Shown here: positions 23,863-32,800 of the stretch, piece by piece
Position numbering within the stretch: the stretch's first letter is position 1
How the letters are laid out: each line of letters starts with the position of its first letter
NCBI RefSeq assembly: GCF_001895925.1
Contig: NZ_MPPI01000046.1
Location: forward strand, 1-35,817
Length of the DNA stretch: 35,817 nt
Direction of reading: 5' to 3'
Source: Phormidesmis priestleyi ULC007
GTDB lineage: Bacteria; Cyanobacteriota; Cyanobacteriia; Leptolyngbyales; Leptolyngbyaceae
The notes under the pieces: generated by a model
Databases searched by the model: none
Told to the model about the DNA's origin: nothing
The model's input: the letters and a program-made list of their open reading frames with translations, nothing else
Position numbers and translations under genes: made by a program

Positions 23863-24782
23863 TTGAAATCATCGAATTTACGTTCCTCTGGCGGCACTAC
23901 CCAAAGAGTGCAGTACCCAAACGTAGAAGGCTTGCCCTGGACTTTGAGCGTTACGCCTAAGCGATCGACATCTTTGGTGCAATCCAAGCCAGTCAACAGT
24001 CCATCATTCCACTGGATTAAATTCCGAGCTAATCTCCCTTGATCGGTCTTTGACCAGCGCAGCGTTTCAGCTTCTTCCAAGGTCAGTTGTCGCGGTGCGC
24101 CGGGAGCAAGTTCGGGCTGAGTTAGTTGAGTGCTTGCCCAACCGAGTCCTGCACCGATCGTGACCATAGCTATACCAAAAGCAGAGATCGGAAGTGCAGC
24201 CAGACTCAGTAACTCATCTTTCCACGTCGTGAAGTCGATCGTCTTGGAAAGTCGAGCCGTGGTCTTTAAAGACTTCAGTAGACTGGGATTTCCCGTCTCT
24301 TTTAGCAGAGCTTCGACGCTTTGAGTGAGTCTCTGCTGAAGGGATTGGATATTCTGAAGAGTCTGGTTCAAACTCTCCTGAAAGGTCGAAAATTGCTCGA
24401 TCGAGAGACTCTGGTTCTCCGACTCTAGGAGTGTCGGAGTCAGTGAGGGTTCCCAACTCTGTAAGGTATCGTTCAGTTCGGTCGTTACTTGCTCGAAGTT
24501 GATGAGTTGCTGCTGCAACTGACTCAACAACCGACTGCCTTTCTCGTAAGATTGCGCTGATCGCTGCACTTCCTGCGAGTTCAAAACGATCACCTTGAAT
24601 AGCTCCTGAGTTGATTCCAGAAGCACTCGGTTCGTGTTTATCCATGTGTCTAACTTGTCGCTAATCTTGCGCGACTCTTCGACGGTTGAAATCTTTGCTT
24701 CGTCAGCAGTCTGCCACAACTTCCCAACCGCTTTCTGAAGTTCCGCAATTTCTGTCAGGAGCTTGTCATTACTTGCTACCAC
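23853..24782 (-). CDS. Coiled-coil membrane protein of the ParA operon, 309 aa
   Basis: Residues 1 to about 175 are almost entirely coiled coil (Gln/Glu/Leu-rich: LLSQLQQQLINFEQVTTEL). A single membrane segment follows (LPISAFGIAMVTIGAGLGWA, about 194-213), then a soluble C-terminal part of about 90 residues with two cysteines (LDCTKD, YCTLWV). It overlaps the ParA-like gene by 14 bp, so the two are co-translated. The layout recalls mobilization-accessory or partition-anchoring proteins, but I cannot name the family. It may hold the ParA-like ATPase at the membrane. Confidence 0.65.
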   Translation of the reverse strand: MVASNDKLLTEIAELQKAVGKLWQTADEAKISTVEESRKISDKLDTWINTNRVLLESTQELFKVIVLNSQEVQRSAQSYEKGSRLLSQLQQQLINFEQVTTELNDTLQSWEPSLTPTLLESENQSLSIEQFSTFQESLNQTLQNIQSLQQRLTQSVEALLKETGNPSLLKSLKTTARLSKTIDFTTWKDELLSLAALPISAFGIAMVTIGAGLGWASTQLTQPELAPGAPRQLTLEEAETLRWSKTDQGRLARNLIQWNDGLLTGLDCTKDVDRLGVTLKVQGKPSTFGYCTLWVVPPEERKFDDFKKN

Positions 24783-25599
24783 TGGTTACCACCTCTGCCG
24801 ATGGCTCTTCTACTTTCGGGTCTGCTGCTTTCTTCTTGCTGGTTGATTTTATGGTTTTTGGGGGAGTTGATTCAAGTTCAGAGGGAGGTAGCCCTAAGTA
24901 CTGACTCGCTTTCTGCAATTCTGGCAGGCTCAGATTCAGGAAACTGTTCGCTAGAATGCGATCGCCAAAAGGAAGCTGCTCTTTCTCAAAAAAAGACAAC
25001 GCTTCTTCATGCATAACATCAAACGTGCTGAGTTCGAGCAATGGCAAGTCGATCTCAATGCCGCCTAATTCAAGAAATCGCTTGTGTTCTTCAGATTTTT
25101 CCCAACGGCTGAAGTTCAAACCTTCCTGCGCCCACATCAAGCTTCTCACTGCAACGTAATCCGCCTGATCGCCGCAAAACTCCATCATGATGCGGAGGCT
25201 ATTAATCGTGTTGTAACAGTTGTTGAGAACCGTATCGAAGGTGATGCGGTAGCCGAGATCCTTAGCTAGGTCAAACGCGCCAAATTTCTGCAACTGCTCT
25301 CTGGTTGCTTTTCCAGAGGCTCCAGGCATGTCAATCAGCACTACCGTGGGCTTGTGTTGGTCGATGTCGCTAAAGAGTGTTTTCGCCTCAACAGACTTGA
25401 GAAAGTTGAGGCGCTTCACTTTGTGCTGACATTCGGTGTGATAGTCCTCAAACTCCGGGTTCTCAACATCAGCATCGTAGGCAAGACAGTTAATGCCTGC
25501 TTGTATCAGGTAGTAATACAACTGCCGACAGTGCAGCGTTTTCCCAGTTCCGCCCTTGCCTCCCAAAATAAAGATAATGCGATTGAGAGTGGAAGTCAT
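24769..25599 (-). CDS. ParA/MinD-like ATPase
   Basis: Deviant Walker A P-loop ATPase: ILGGKGGTGKT near residues 10-20 has the signature Lys, LAYDADVENPEF near 39-50 follows switch I, and TVVLIDMPGAS near 84-94 is the Walker B/switch II region. The C-terminal 40 residues are Ser/Thr/Lys-rich and disordered. ATG 25599 is chosen over the TTG at 25605. It sits between a putative DNA-binding gene and a coiled-coil membrane protein in one operon, which fits a segregation or conjugation-positioning module. The ATPase family is secure, its exact job is inferred. Confidence 0.85.
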   Translation of the reverse strand: MTSTLNRIIFILGGKGGTGKTLHCRQLYYYLIQAGINCLAYDADVENPEFEDYHTECQHKVKRLNFLKSVEAKTLFSDIDQHKPTVVLIDMPGASGKATREQLQKFGAFDLAKDLGYRITFDTVLNNCYNTINSLRIMMEFCGDQADYVAVRSLMWAQEGLNFSRWEKSEEHKRFLELGGIEIDLPLLELSTFDVMHEEALSFFEKEQLPFGDRILANSFLNLSLPELQKASQYLGLPPSELESTPPKTIKSTSKKKAADPKVEEPSAEVVTSGSK

Positions 25600-25605
25600 A
25601 AACAA

Positions 25606-26247
25606 TTAGCTCCTACGCTTTTTAGGTCTAGTTTGGATAGTGTTGAATTCTGGCTCAACCCACCTTTCATTTGTGAGCGGCTCAGATGAGGCTATGAGGG
25701 CATTAGCAGCAGGTGAAGCAGCTTCTTCGCTGTCATTAGGAATCTCTGCCTGTTGAAGGTCAAACTGAGATGAGTCTGATTCAACGCTTGAATCTAGCTG
25801 GCAATCAGGGGTAATGACCGAGGGGCTTGATGATTCTGGTTCTGACGTTGAGCCGCTATTGTCTAGTGTTGTCTCGATCGAGCGCTGCGCGATCGCAGGT
25901 GAATCTGTGCCTCTAGAGCGCCGATTTTGCTGACGAGCCGATTTTTTGCGAGACTTAGTTTCTTCTGCAAAATAGTTGTGCAGTGTTTTTGGACTCACAT
26001 CGAGTCCAATCATCTCCTTCAAAAAGTCGGCAATTTCATCGAATGAGTAACCCTTCTCAAACCTCAGCTTCGCCAACGTTCCGTACATTGCAGACACAGT
26101 TTCCCGCGTTGTAAGTTCACGTTTTTGTGTCGGAGTTTTCTGAGGAAGGGCTTCCAGTTTTGAAATTGCATCAACAACCAACTCAGCCTGCACTTTGGCA
26201 GCGCTATTGGGTGGTATCAAGTTGCTCATACAGGCAAATCTGCTCAT
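25606..26247 (-). CDS. Putative DNA-binding protein upstream of ParA-like gene, 213 aa
   Basis: The ordered N-terminal half has a likely helix-turn-helix: YSFDEIADFLKEMIGLDVS then KTLHNYFAEE (residues about 67-96), reminiscent of TraK-like plasmid proteins. The rest is long and disordered, Ser/Glu-rich, with basic patches (RKKSARQQNRRSRG near 99-112, RPKKRRS at the end). It begins the three-gene minus-strand operon and could be the centromere- or oriT-binding partner of the ATPase. Start is 26247 or 26229; neither has a strong ribosome site. Confidence 0.55.
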   Translation of the reverse strand: MSRFACMSNLIPPNSAAKVQAELVVDAISKLEALPQKTPTQKRELTTRETVSAMYGTLAKLRFEKGYSFDEIADFLKEMIGLDVSPKTLHNYFAEETKSRKKSARQQNRRSRGTDSPAIAQRSIETTLDNSGSTSEPESSSPSVITPDCQLDSSVESDSSQFDLQQAEIPNDSEEAASPAANALIASSEPLTNERWVEPEFNTIQTRPKKRRS

Positions 26248-26669
26248 GACCCCAAGGAGGTCATTTAGATCAACACGTTAGGAAACTTCTAGAGCTTTCC
26301 TTGACCGCAATTGTACTATCATCTTTCAGGCATTGGGAAGAGCTTTAACTAGCTTTACAAATTTTTTGCGTGGATGGCAGCCGTTCGGAGAGTTTGGAAG
26401 TTGTTCCGAAGGTATTTCCTGGGGGTGCTATAAATGATTCATCCGAGGAATGATGCGATAAGTCCCACCTAACATCTATTTCTGCCCTCCTCTAAGCGCC
26501 TACCGGAGTATTCATTCCTGAAACAGATTTAGCATTCAGCGAGGCATTTCTACAAGAGTTCCTGAAGGCACTCCCACGGGCTGGTTTCCGGGATGTGCCT
26601 TAACGAGAATTCTCTCTTGTGTGCCTGATTTTGCCCTTAGCGAGCCATGCCCTTTGTCCGTACAAAACC
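26248..26669. other. Divergent intergenic region, candidate oriT
   Basis: Lies between the ParA operon and mobC, the usual place for the transfer origin of MOBP plasmids. AAGGCAC (26565-26571) and GTGCCTT (26595-26601) form an inverted repeat extended by CCC/GGG pairs, and GAGAATTCTC lies just beyond (26605-26614). No nick site can be assigned with confidence. The AGGAGG at about 26254 on the plus strand has no start codon in reach. No gene is seen here. Confidence 0.35.
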
Positions 26670-27065
26670 ATGTCTCTAGAAGTCAAAACTGAGCGATTTG
26701 AACTACGCCTCACACCGGAGGAGAAAAAGCGACTGGCAGCTAAAGCAGCCCAGTTTGAGCTTTCGGTGAGTGCATATGTTCGGTGTGTCATTGGGTTTTC
26801 TGAACTGCCTCATGAAATCACTGAGATTGCTGAAGAAACCTACTTCAGGTTGGGTGAGGTGCATAGCAATCTCAATCGTGTTGGCTCTAACCTCAATCAA
26901 ATCGCTGCTGCTATTGGTTCACAGTTGGCCCATCAATCGTCAGATCAACCAATCATTCAGACCCTAAATACGCTCCATCTGGCAGTAGACGAACTGAAGG
27001 AAACGATTAGTCAGTTGCGATCGCAAATCGACGAAACACCTCAACCAAAACAACGTAAGCGATGA
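26670..27065 (+). CDS. mobC: MobC-like relaxosome protein, 131 aa
   Basis: Small DNA-binding accessory factor that helps the relaxase open oriT. The N-terminal RFELRLTPEEKKRLAAKAAQ with VSAYVR is the ribbon-helix-helix-like motif of MobC proteins. The rest is helical (LNRVGSNLNQIAAAIGS near residues 74-90, the usual MobC C-terminal signature). ATG 26670 gives the standard MSLEVKTERF start, and the longer frame from 26619 is ignored. The stop overlaps the relaxase start (ATGA at 27062-27065), so the two are coupled. Confidence 0.85.
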   Translation: MSLEVKTERFELRLTPEEKKRLAAKAAQFELSVSAYVRCVIGFSELPHEITEIAEETYFRLGEVHSNLNRVGSNLNQIAAAIGSQLAHQSSDQPIIQTLNTLHLAVDELKETISQLRSQIDETPQPKQRKR

Positions 27066-28468
27066 TCGGTAAACAGGTTAAAGGAAGAGACTTTTTAGGA
27101 TGTCTTGCCTACGTTTTAGAAAAGCCAGGGGCAAAACTCATCGGCGGCAATATGGAGGGCACAACACCTCAAGCGTTGGCGATCGAGTTTGAACAGGTTC
27201 GCCAACGCAGCTTGCGGGTTCAGCGCCCGGTCTATCACTGCGCTTTGAGCTTAAGTCCGGGTGAACATTTGCCCGATGAAGCTTGGCGAGAGATAGCAGA
27301 TCGATACTTGAAAGCAATGGGCTTTCAGCGAAACCAGTACGTGCTGGCGCGGCACACTGATACAGAGCACCACGAGCATGTTCACATCGTTGCAAACCGG
27401 GTTCAGCGTAGCGGTCAAGTTGTAACAGATTCATGGGATTTCCGGCGCAGTGAAGCTGTTTTGCGTCGGCTAGAAAGCGAGCATGCATTGGTTACAGTAA
27501 CTCCAAGCTGGGAGAGCGATTGTGCCCAACCCACTCGTCGAGAGATTGAAAAAGGTAAAACAACTGGGAAATTTTCTGTTCGGCAACAACTTCAGCATCT
27601 GATTGATCTCACGTTGAGTCAGGATCGCTCGATCGAGACGATTACCGATTTGAGCGATCGGCTGAAGCAGATGGGAGTTTCTACTCGCCTGAACTGCTTG
27701 GTGGACGGTCAACCCAGGGGTATTTCGTTTGAATTTAATGGCATTGCGATCGCGGGTGCAAAACTGGGAAGAGCCTATAGCCTGCCTCGACTCCAGCAGC
27801 GATTAGCCGGAGGCGTGCCATCTGTGATTGAGCAAGCGCCGCCCTCAGCAACGCAGCAGATCCGCCGACTACTCAATCAGACGATTCAGCACGTTTCTTC
27901 TATTCCGCAACTCGTTGAGCACTTGCAGACATCTGGAGTACCTGTGCAGCTTCATCAATCTCATAGAGGGCAACAGTTGTTGATCGAAGTCGAGGGCAAA
28001 ACTATCAATAGTTCAAGGCTGGGCAAGCTCTACTGCCTACAAACTTTAAAGAGTCGATTGGAGCATCAGGCGAGGTCTTTACCTGTTTCGATGCGGCAAA
28101 CGACTGAAACATTATCAACGCCGAAAGCTTTAGCTAAATCTGGGCACTTGAACGCGGCTCGCGAGAAACAGGTTTATCAGCATCTCTATGAAACACTGGC
28201 ACAAAGAGTACGTAAGCGTAGCAAGTACCAGCAATCTACTCGTGAGGTGGATCTAGAAATCGCCCAATTTCTCCTCCATAGCGGCTCTGACACTAATGTA
28301 AAAGCTCTGGTTCACAGTCCTCAAGTTCAGCAGATTAGCCAAAACTCTGGACGTGAGCAGGCAGAAGCCTATGTGCAAGAACTCTTAAAGCTGGCGACTC
28401 AAAACACAAATGGAAGGAATAGTCAGCGTGCGAATCCGCTCAACCATGACCTGGATCGATCGCGATAG
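27062..28468 (+). CDS. MOBP-type relaxase (mobilization protein), 468 aa
   Basis: Nicks oriT and pilots the strand in conjugal mobilization. The N-terminal relaxase domain has the three-His metal site in RHTDTEHHEHVHIVANRV (residues about 97-114) and the family start MIGKQVKGRDFLGCLAYVL, where Tyr17 is the candidate nicking residue. The C-terminal half contains two copies of one module: residues about 170-258 and 264-345 share QIRRLLNQ/VRQQLQHL, a helix with G-V-hydrophobic, and a strand ending in K/RLGRAYSLPRLQQRL or RLGKLYCLQTLKSRL. No primase or helicase domain is present, as in mobilizable plasmids that rely on another system for the mating pore. Confidence 0.9.
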   Translation: MIGKQVKGRDFLGCLAYVLEKPGAKLIGGNMEGTTPQALAIEFEQVRQRSLRVQRPVYHCALSLSPGEHLPDEAWREIADRYLKAMGFQRNQYVLARHTDTEHHEHVHIVANRVQRSGQVVTDSWDFRRSEAVLRRLESEHALVTVTPSWESDCAQPTRREIEKGKTTGKFSVRQQLQHLIDLTLSQDRSIETITDLSDRLKQMGVSTRLNCLVDGQPRGISFEFNGIAIAGAKLGRAYSLPRLQQRLAGGVPSVIEQAPPSATQQIRRLLNQTIQHVSSIPQLVEHLQTSGVPVQLHQSHRGQQLLIEVEGKTINSSRLGKLYCLQTLKSRLEHQARSLPVSMRQTTETLSTPKALAKSGHLNAAREKQVYQHLYETLAQRVRKRSKYQQSTREVDLEIAQFLLHSGSDTNVKALVHSPQVQQISQNSGREQAEAYVQELLKLATQNTNGRNSQRANPLNHDLDRSR

Positions 28469-28483
28469 ATGGCAACGATCAGG

Positions 28484-28518
28484 TTTTCCGTATGGTTTAA
28501 TTTTCAAGCATACGGAAA
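28484..28518. repeat. Inverted pair of the CCATACGGAAAA motif
   Basis: CCATACGGAAAA occurs on the minus strand at 28484-28495 and CATACGGAAA on the plus strand at 28509-28518, facing each other just after the relaxase gene. The same motif occurs three more times at 29736-29783. The remainder of 28469-28697 shows no gene. Confidence 0.7.
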
Positions 28519-28697
28519 TAGTCTCCTCTCATACAGATCGGAAAAGCTAAAATATCTCGGCTAAAGTTATTTCTGCTACAATCGCTCCTGCTCACCCTTG
28601 CGCTTCGCGCCACTTTTATTCTTTAGATTTCACGATTGCACCACTCTCCAAGCTCAATTCAGAAAAACGAGATCGCCTTCTGCTTAAAATTCCCTAA

Positions 28698-29321
28698 TCA
28701 ACGACTCATCTCAAAGATCTGTTCAGCCGTCAAGGAAGTATTCGGAAACAGCCTAGAGTCAATCCGATCCTGTCCGCGAAATACTTTGCCTGGTAAGTAT
28801 TCGCCATCTTCAAGTTGATAGATCATGATCGTCGGCTGTTTCGGAGATCCAATAAACCGAATCCCACCAAACGCCGCATAGTCCACAATGATGTACTCCA
28901 AAACGCCCAACTCTTCATATTCAGCAAGTTTTGTGAGATAGTCATCCTTCCAGTTATTGCTGACCACCTCGATCGCTCCAGGCGGTGGAACGTATGCCGC
29001 CGCAGAGCTAGAGCTACTCTTCATTCGCTGCCACTCGTCTTTGTCAAATATGACGATATCTGCTTTTCGGCTTTTTTCCTTTTCTCCTGGCTCTGTTTTG
29101 AGCCGAATCTGCTTAGACTGACGAGACACGTAAGGCAGGTCATTGTCTTGGCAGTGGCTTTCCAGGTAGGCACACAGCCGCTCAGTCAAGTCCTCATGAT
29201 TCGCATTTGGTTCTGATAATGGCACGGGAACCCCATCAATTAGCTCAAACTCCCTGCCCGACCCATCGTCCCAGGCTAAAAACTCTTCAAACGTCAGAAG
29301 CTTTGTAACGGGTGCGTACAT
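28698..29321 (-). CDS. Uma2-family (DUF820) PD-(D/E)XK-like protein, 207 aa
   Basis: ATG 29321 (MYAPVTKLLTFEEFLAWDD) gives the usual N-terminus of Uma2 proteins. REFELIDGVPVPLSEPN near residues 24-40, KADIVIFD near 90-97 and AIEVVSNNW near 116-124 are the nuclease-fold motifs (E, D, ExV). Members are very numerous in cyanobacteria and often sit in mobile DNA; their activity is mostly unknown. It is preceded by the small gene at 29350 and lies between two sets of the CCATACGGAAAA repeat, which may regulate it. Confidence 0.85.
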   Translation of the reverse strand: MYAPVTKLLTFEEFLAWDDGSGREFELIDGVPVPLSEPNANHEDLTERLCAYLESHCQDNDLPYVSRQSKQIRLKTEPGEKEKSRKADIVIFDKDEWQRMKSSSSSAAAYVPPPGAIEVVSNNWKDDYLTKLAEYEELGVLEYIIVDYAAFGGIRFIGSPKQPTIMIYQLEDGEYLPGKVFRGQDRIDSRLFPNTSLTAEQIFEMSR

Positions 29322-29349
29322 CGCCTTCGCTCCATTGCTGACAGGTACT

Positions 29350-29709
29350 TTACTCCATGCTATCAAGACGCACTGCTTTATCAATGCATTCTTGCCTATT
29401 TTCTTGTCGTTGAATCAATTCCCCAAGCATCGTCGCTTGCTGATTGATCTCGTTGAGCGCTTCTCGCCGAGCGATCGCAGCTTGCCACTCTCGATGACGA
29501 ACATTGCCCGGTCGCCCCAACGACGGACTGCTAATTTTACCGTTCTTTTTCTCCATCACCAACCGAATGTAGGTATAAGTCTTAAAGTTTTTAGTTTCGT
29601 GAGATTCCGCAAGCCAGCACTTTGCTGGAGCAACTCGACCCCTCGATCGAACTGCGTCTTCTAGCTGCTGAAGCCGGAGTCGCTCTGCTTGTAAATGATC
29701 ACTAATCAT
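29350..29709 (-). CDS. Small plasmid protein of unknown function, 119 aa
   Basis: ATG 29709 is chosen because it starts after the palindromic repeat (29736-29759) that would hold its promoter or operator. The protein is helical and basic: MISDHLQAERLRLQQLEDAV, a central KNFKTYTYIRLVMEKK with ISSPSLGRPGNVRHREW, then a coiled C-terminus. The central YTYIRLV strand followed by a Gly-Arg-rich loop could bind nucleic acid. I do not recognise the family. Confidence 0.5.
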   Translation of the reverse strand: MISDHLQAERLRLQQLEDAVRSRGRVAPAKCWLAESHETKNFKTYTYIRLVMEKKNGKISSPSLGRPGNVRHREWQAAIARREALNEINQQATMLGELIQRQENRQECIDKAVRLDSME

Positions 29710-29735
29710 GGTTTTATGTGTGGTCTGTACTTCTA

Positions 29736-29783
29736 CCATACGGAAAATTTTCTGTATGGTCAACTCTCAAACCATACGGAAAA
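29736..29783. promoter_or_regulatory. CCATACGGAAAA palindrome and extra copy, putative operator
   Basis: CCATACGGAAAA (29736-29747) followed by TTTTCTGTATGG (29748-29759) forms a 24-bp near-perfect palindrome with one mismatched pair. A further CCATACGGAAAA lies at 29772-29783. These are directly upstream of the small gene starting at 29709. Confidence 0.7.
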
Positions 29784-29849
29784 CTTTTTTGAGTTCTCTT
29801 TTGAGCAATGGTCTACCCGTCTCTCTTCATATCAAAATTCAAAGAACTC

Positions 29850-29870
29850 CTTACCTCTGTATGAGGTAAG
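29850..29870. terminator. Hairpin downstream of the intact rep gene
   Basis: CTTACCTC (29850-29857) pairs with GAGGTAAG (29863-29870) around a 5-nt loop, 28 bp after the rep stop. The T content downstream on the minus strand is modest, so termination is likely but not certain. Confidence 0.45.
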
Positions 29871-29897
29871 ACAAGGCTATCCTATGAGCAGAGAGGG

Positions 29898-32800
29898 CTA
29901 CGCAGCTTCCGCCACCGTAGCCGAGTTAGATAAGCTTAGATCTATACCGTCAGTGACTACCGATAGTAAATCCCGTTCTAGCCAAGCCTCAAAAACAGCG
30001 CCTCTGCCATCATCTAGTCCAATCACTCGATAAATTCGCTCCTGCTTATTTCGCGGTCCATCCTTGCGAATTAACTCAAGCCGTAGCCCTAACTTGCTCG
30101 TTAAAATTTGCCTCAGCACGGTGATCGGAGAGGATTTGGCGTTGACTGTGATGCCTAAAACCGCTTTAGTTTTCCAGGGGACATCTTTGAGCGCTTGGGC
30201 AAACGCAACAAGCTTAGGGTTAGAATTACGAAGTTCTATCCCAGATAAAAACTCTACTAGCCCTAATTTTTCTAAGACGACAACTTGATGACACAGCAAG
30301 GATGAATTCAAATCTGGTGTCCAAATCGCTCCTTCTCCCGCTTCGAGGGCTTTTTTAACGATCTGAGTATCCCGCTGAATCAGGTGATCCCGCCCGATCG
30401 ACAGGTAATAGTGCAACCGAACTTGCGGATGCCATCCTCGATCGTCTTTCCCGACTAAATCTGGCGTTACGTCAATTCGATATCGTTGCTGAAGCTTGTA
30501 TTTCCGGGCTTTGCGGCGCTCTGAGGGCACCTTTGACCGTTGGGCTTCGAGCTTGCTTGCCTCTAAATCGGTGATTTCTTCCGCTGCTGCGATCGCAGCA
30601 CATTCTGCCTGCTGGTTCGATTCAGAGATGTTAGTGAGTTGGATTTTGAGTTTCTTCCGCGTCTTGGCGCTGATGCACTGAGTGGTGGGAATGATGGTGT
30701 GCCCTTCGGCTTTGAGTCCCGCTAAAACGGTCGTTCGATAGTGCAGCATTCCGGCGTTGATTCGGGCACCCATCTTGGCCCAAGTTCGTTGAGCGATCGG
30801 ATCAACGGTGATGTCAATGTCTTCCTGGTCGAATGCCAGCAACGTTTTCAGCGTTGTCCGAACGACTTTAGTTTGACTTTTCAAAAGCGACTGGTGATGC
30901 GTGGCACCACTCCCAATTTTGCCAATGCCGTAAGAAGCAATCCAGACATACCGATCCACAGGATCACGCAGTCGTGATAAGGATTGCCGCACTGCGTCCG
31001 CCGAGGACACGCCCTGAAAACAGCCCCAGACGCTGGTGAAGTGCCCTTTGATATCTATACTGACCCCCGTTTCGATCGAGGGGGAAGCGATCACCACGTC
31101 ATACTGCGTCAGAATTTCATTGAGCTTAGAAATGCATCCGTACGCCTCATGAGATGGATCGCTGATGGATTCTGAGTCGATCCGCAGGATGCGTTTTTCG
31201 GGGAAACGACAATGGATTTCTTGCTCTAGCCAGGTTTCGAGATTTTGCGTTCCCCACTTAGACGTGCGTTTTTGCCCACTCACTTGAATAAAGGGACGGT
31301 TGCCAAGCGCAATATGTTTTTTCAGTCCCATTAGCCAAGTCGTAGGCTCAGACTGGTTGTAGTGAAAGACATTCCAGCCTTTTTCTGGCATCCAATCGTT
31401 CCGAATAATCCAGGGTTCAAGCTGATCGCTCACTTCGGCTAATCCCAGAATGAAATCGATCGATAAGTCAGATAGGTCTGCGTCTGCCAGCACGATTCGC
31501 CCATGCCCATAGGGTGTCAGTGCATTCTGTATGAGTTGCTTTAACTGCTTAAGGACGACGACTCGATGCTGACGAACCTCGGTGTCCGCCGACAAGGTAT
31601 GCCAAATCACCTGTTCAGCCTCATCCACAATGATCAGCGGATTCTTCCAGTGATTCGCGTTAAATCGCGCACCAGACTTGGGGTGCAGGGAATCAACGCA
31701 CAGTCCGTATCCCAGCAGATGCCCGGTTTCTGAATCTCGTAACTCTGTCATGTAATCTAACCCAAAGCGGGCGCACAGAGCCTGCCCTAGTTGAATTCGG
31801 TGGGTTAAGACTAAAGTGGGTTGCCCCTGCTGAATGGCTTCTGCGACCCACTTTGTAATGATCTTCGTTTTTCCGGTGCCTTTGGGTGCTTTGAGCGCAA
31901 CGACACGAGCTGACTGCGGTGCTTTCAACTCTAGCTCGCCCAAGTCTTGGACGTTGACCACACAAGCCGATTTATAGGTCAGTTGGCTGTAATTCAGGAT
32001 TTCCCACTCTTCCAAAATGGGAGCCGCTGTGTAGATTTCGTCAAAGGCTTGCCGCCCAAGCTCTGTGACGGGAAGAAAACTTGTCCAGAATGCGATCGTG
32101 GTGGCTAGTAAGCTCCAAACCGCTTGAAATTGTTGAATGAGAAGCGGAAAATTGAAAGAATTGCGCGACGCTGACGTGACTAGTGACGCTTCTGAAGGCA
32201 TCTGGATCAGGGCTGTAGCTGTTTTGTGGAGAGCCTCAAGCGTTTGTCGCCCACGCGCGACGACGAAATCATCGACCCCTTTCTCTGGTTCTGGTAAAGC
32301 GATGACCCGCACGGTGCAGCCAGCTTGCTCTAGCATTCTACCGAGTCGAGTTGTGGCAAGCTGGACGTGACGACGGGTTTTGATTTTTTGGTCGTAGTCA
32401 AAGCAGATATAGACGGGGCGACCAGGAGCACAAAGAACCTGAAGATCCTTAATGAGTCTACGATCGAAGGTTTCTAGCTCCTGCTTATTTTTTCGATATC
32501 CGTTGAAAACTCCAGGTAGTGCCACAACTAGGTATCCCAGCGTCATGAGACAGCCAGCTTTTTTAGCGCCCTCCACGATGATGATAAATACAGAGGAGTC
32601 GAGCAGCGCGTCGAGCCACTGCCGGGGTCGGCGAGGATCATGCAGCGCGATCACCCGCGTATCGGTCTTGGGAGGAGCTTCGTACTTGATGGGCTTCCCA
32701 TCTTCGTCAAGGTAGGGGGTATCTGGCTTGAACTGTCCCCATAGCGATCGATTGGCATCCGCGTCATGTGCTTGAAACTGGCTGCGTCGAACCAGATCGT

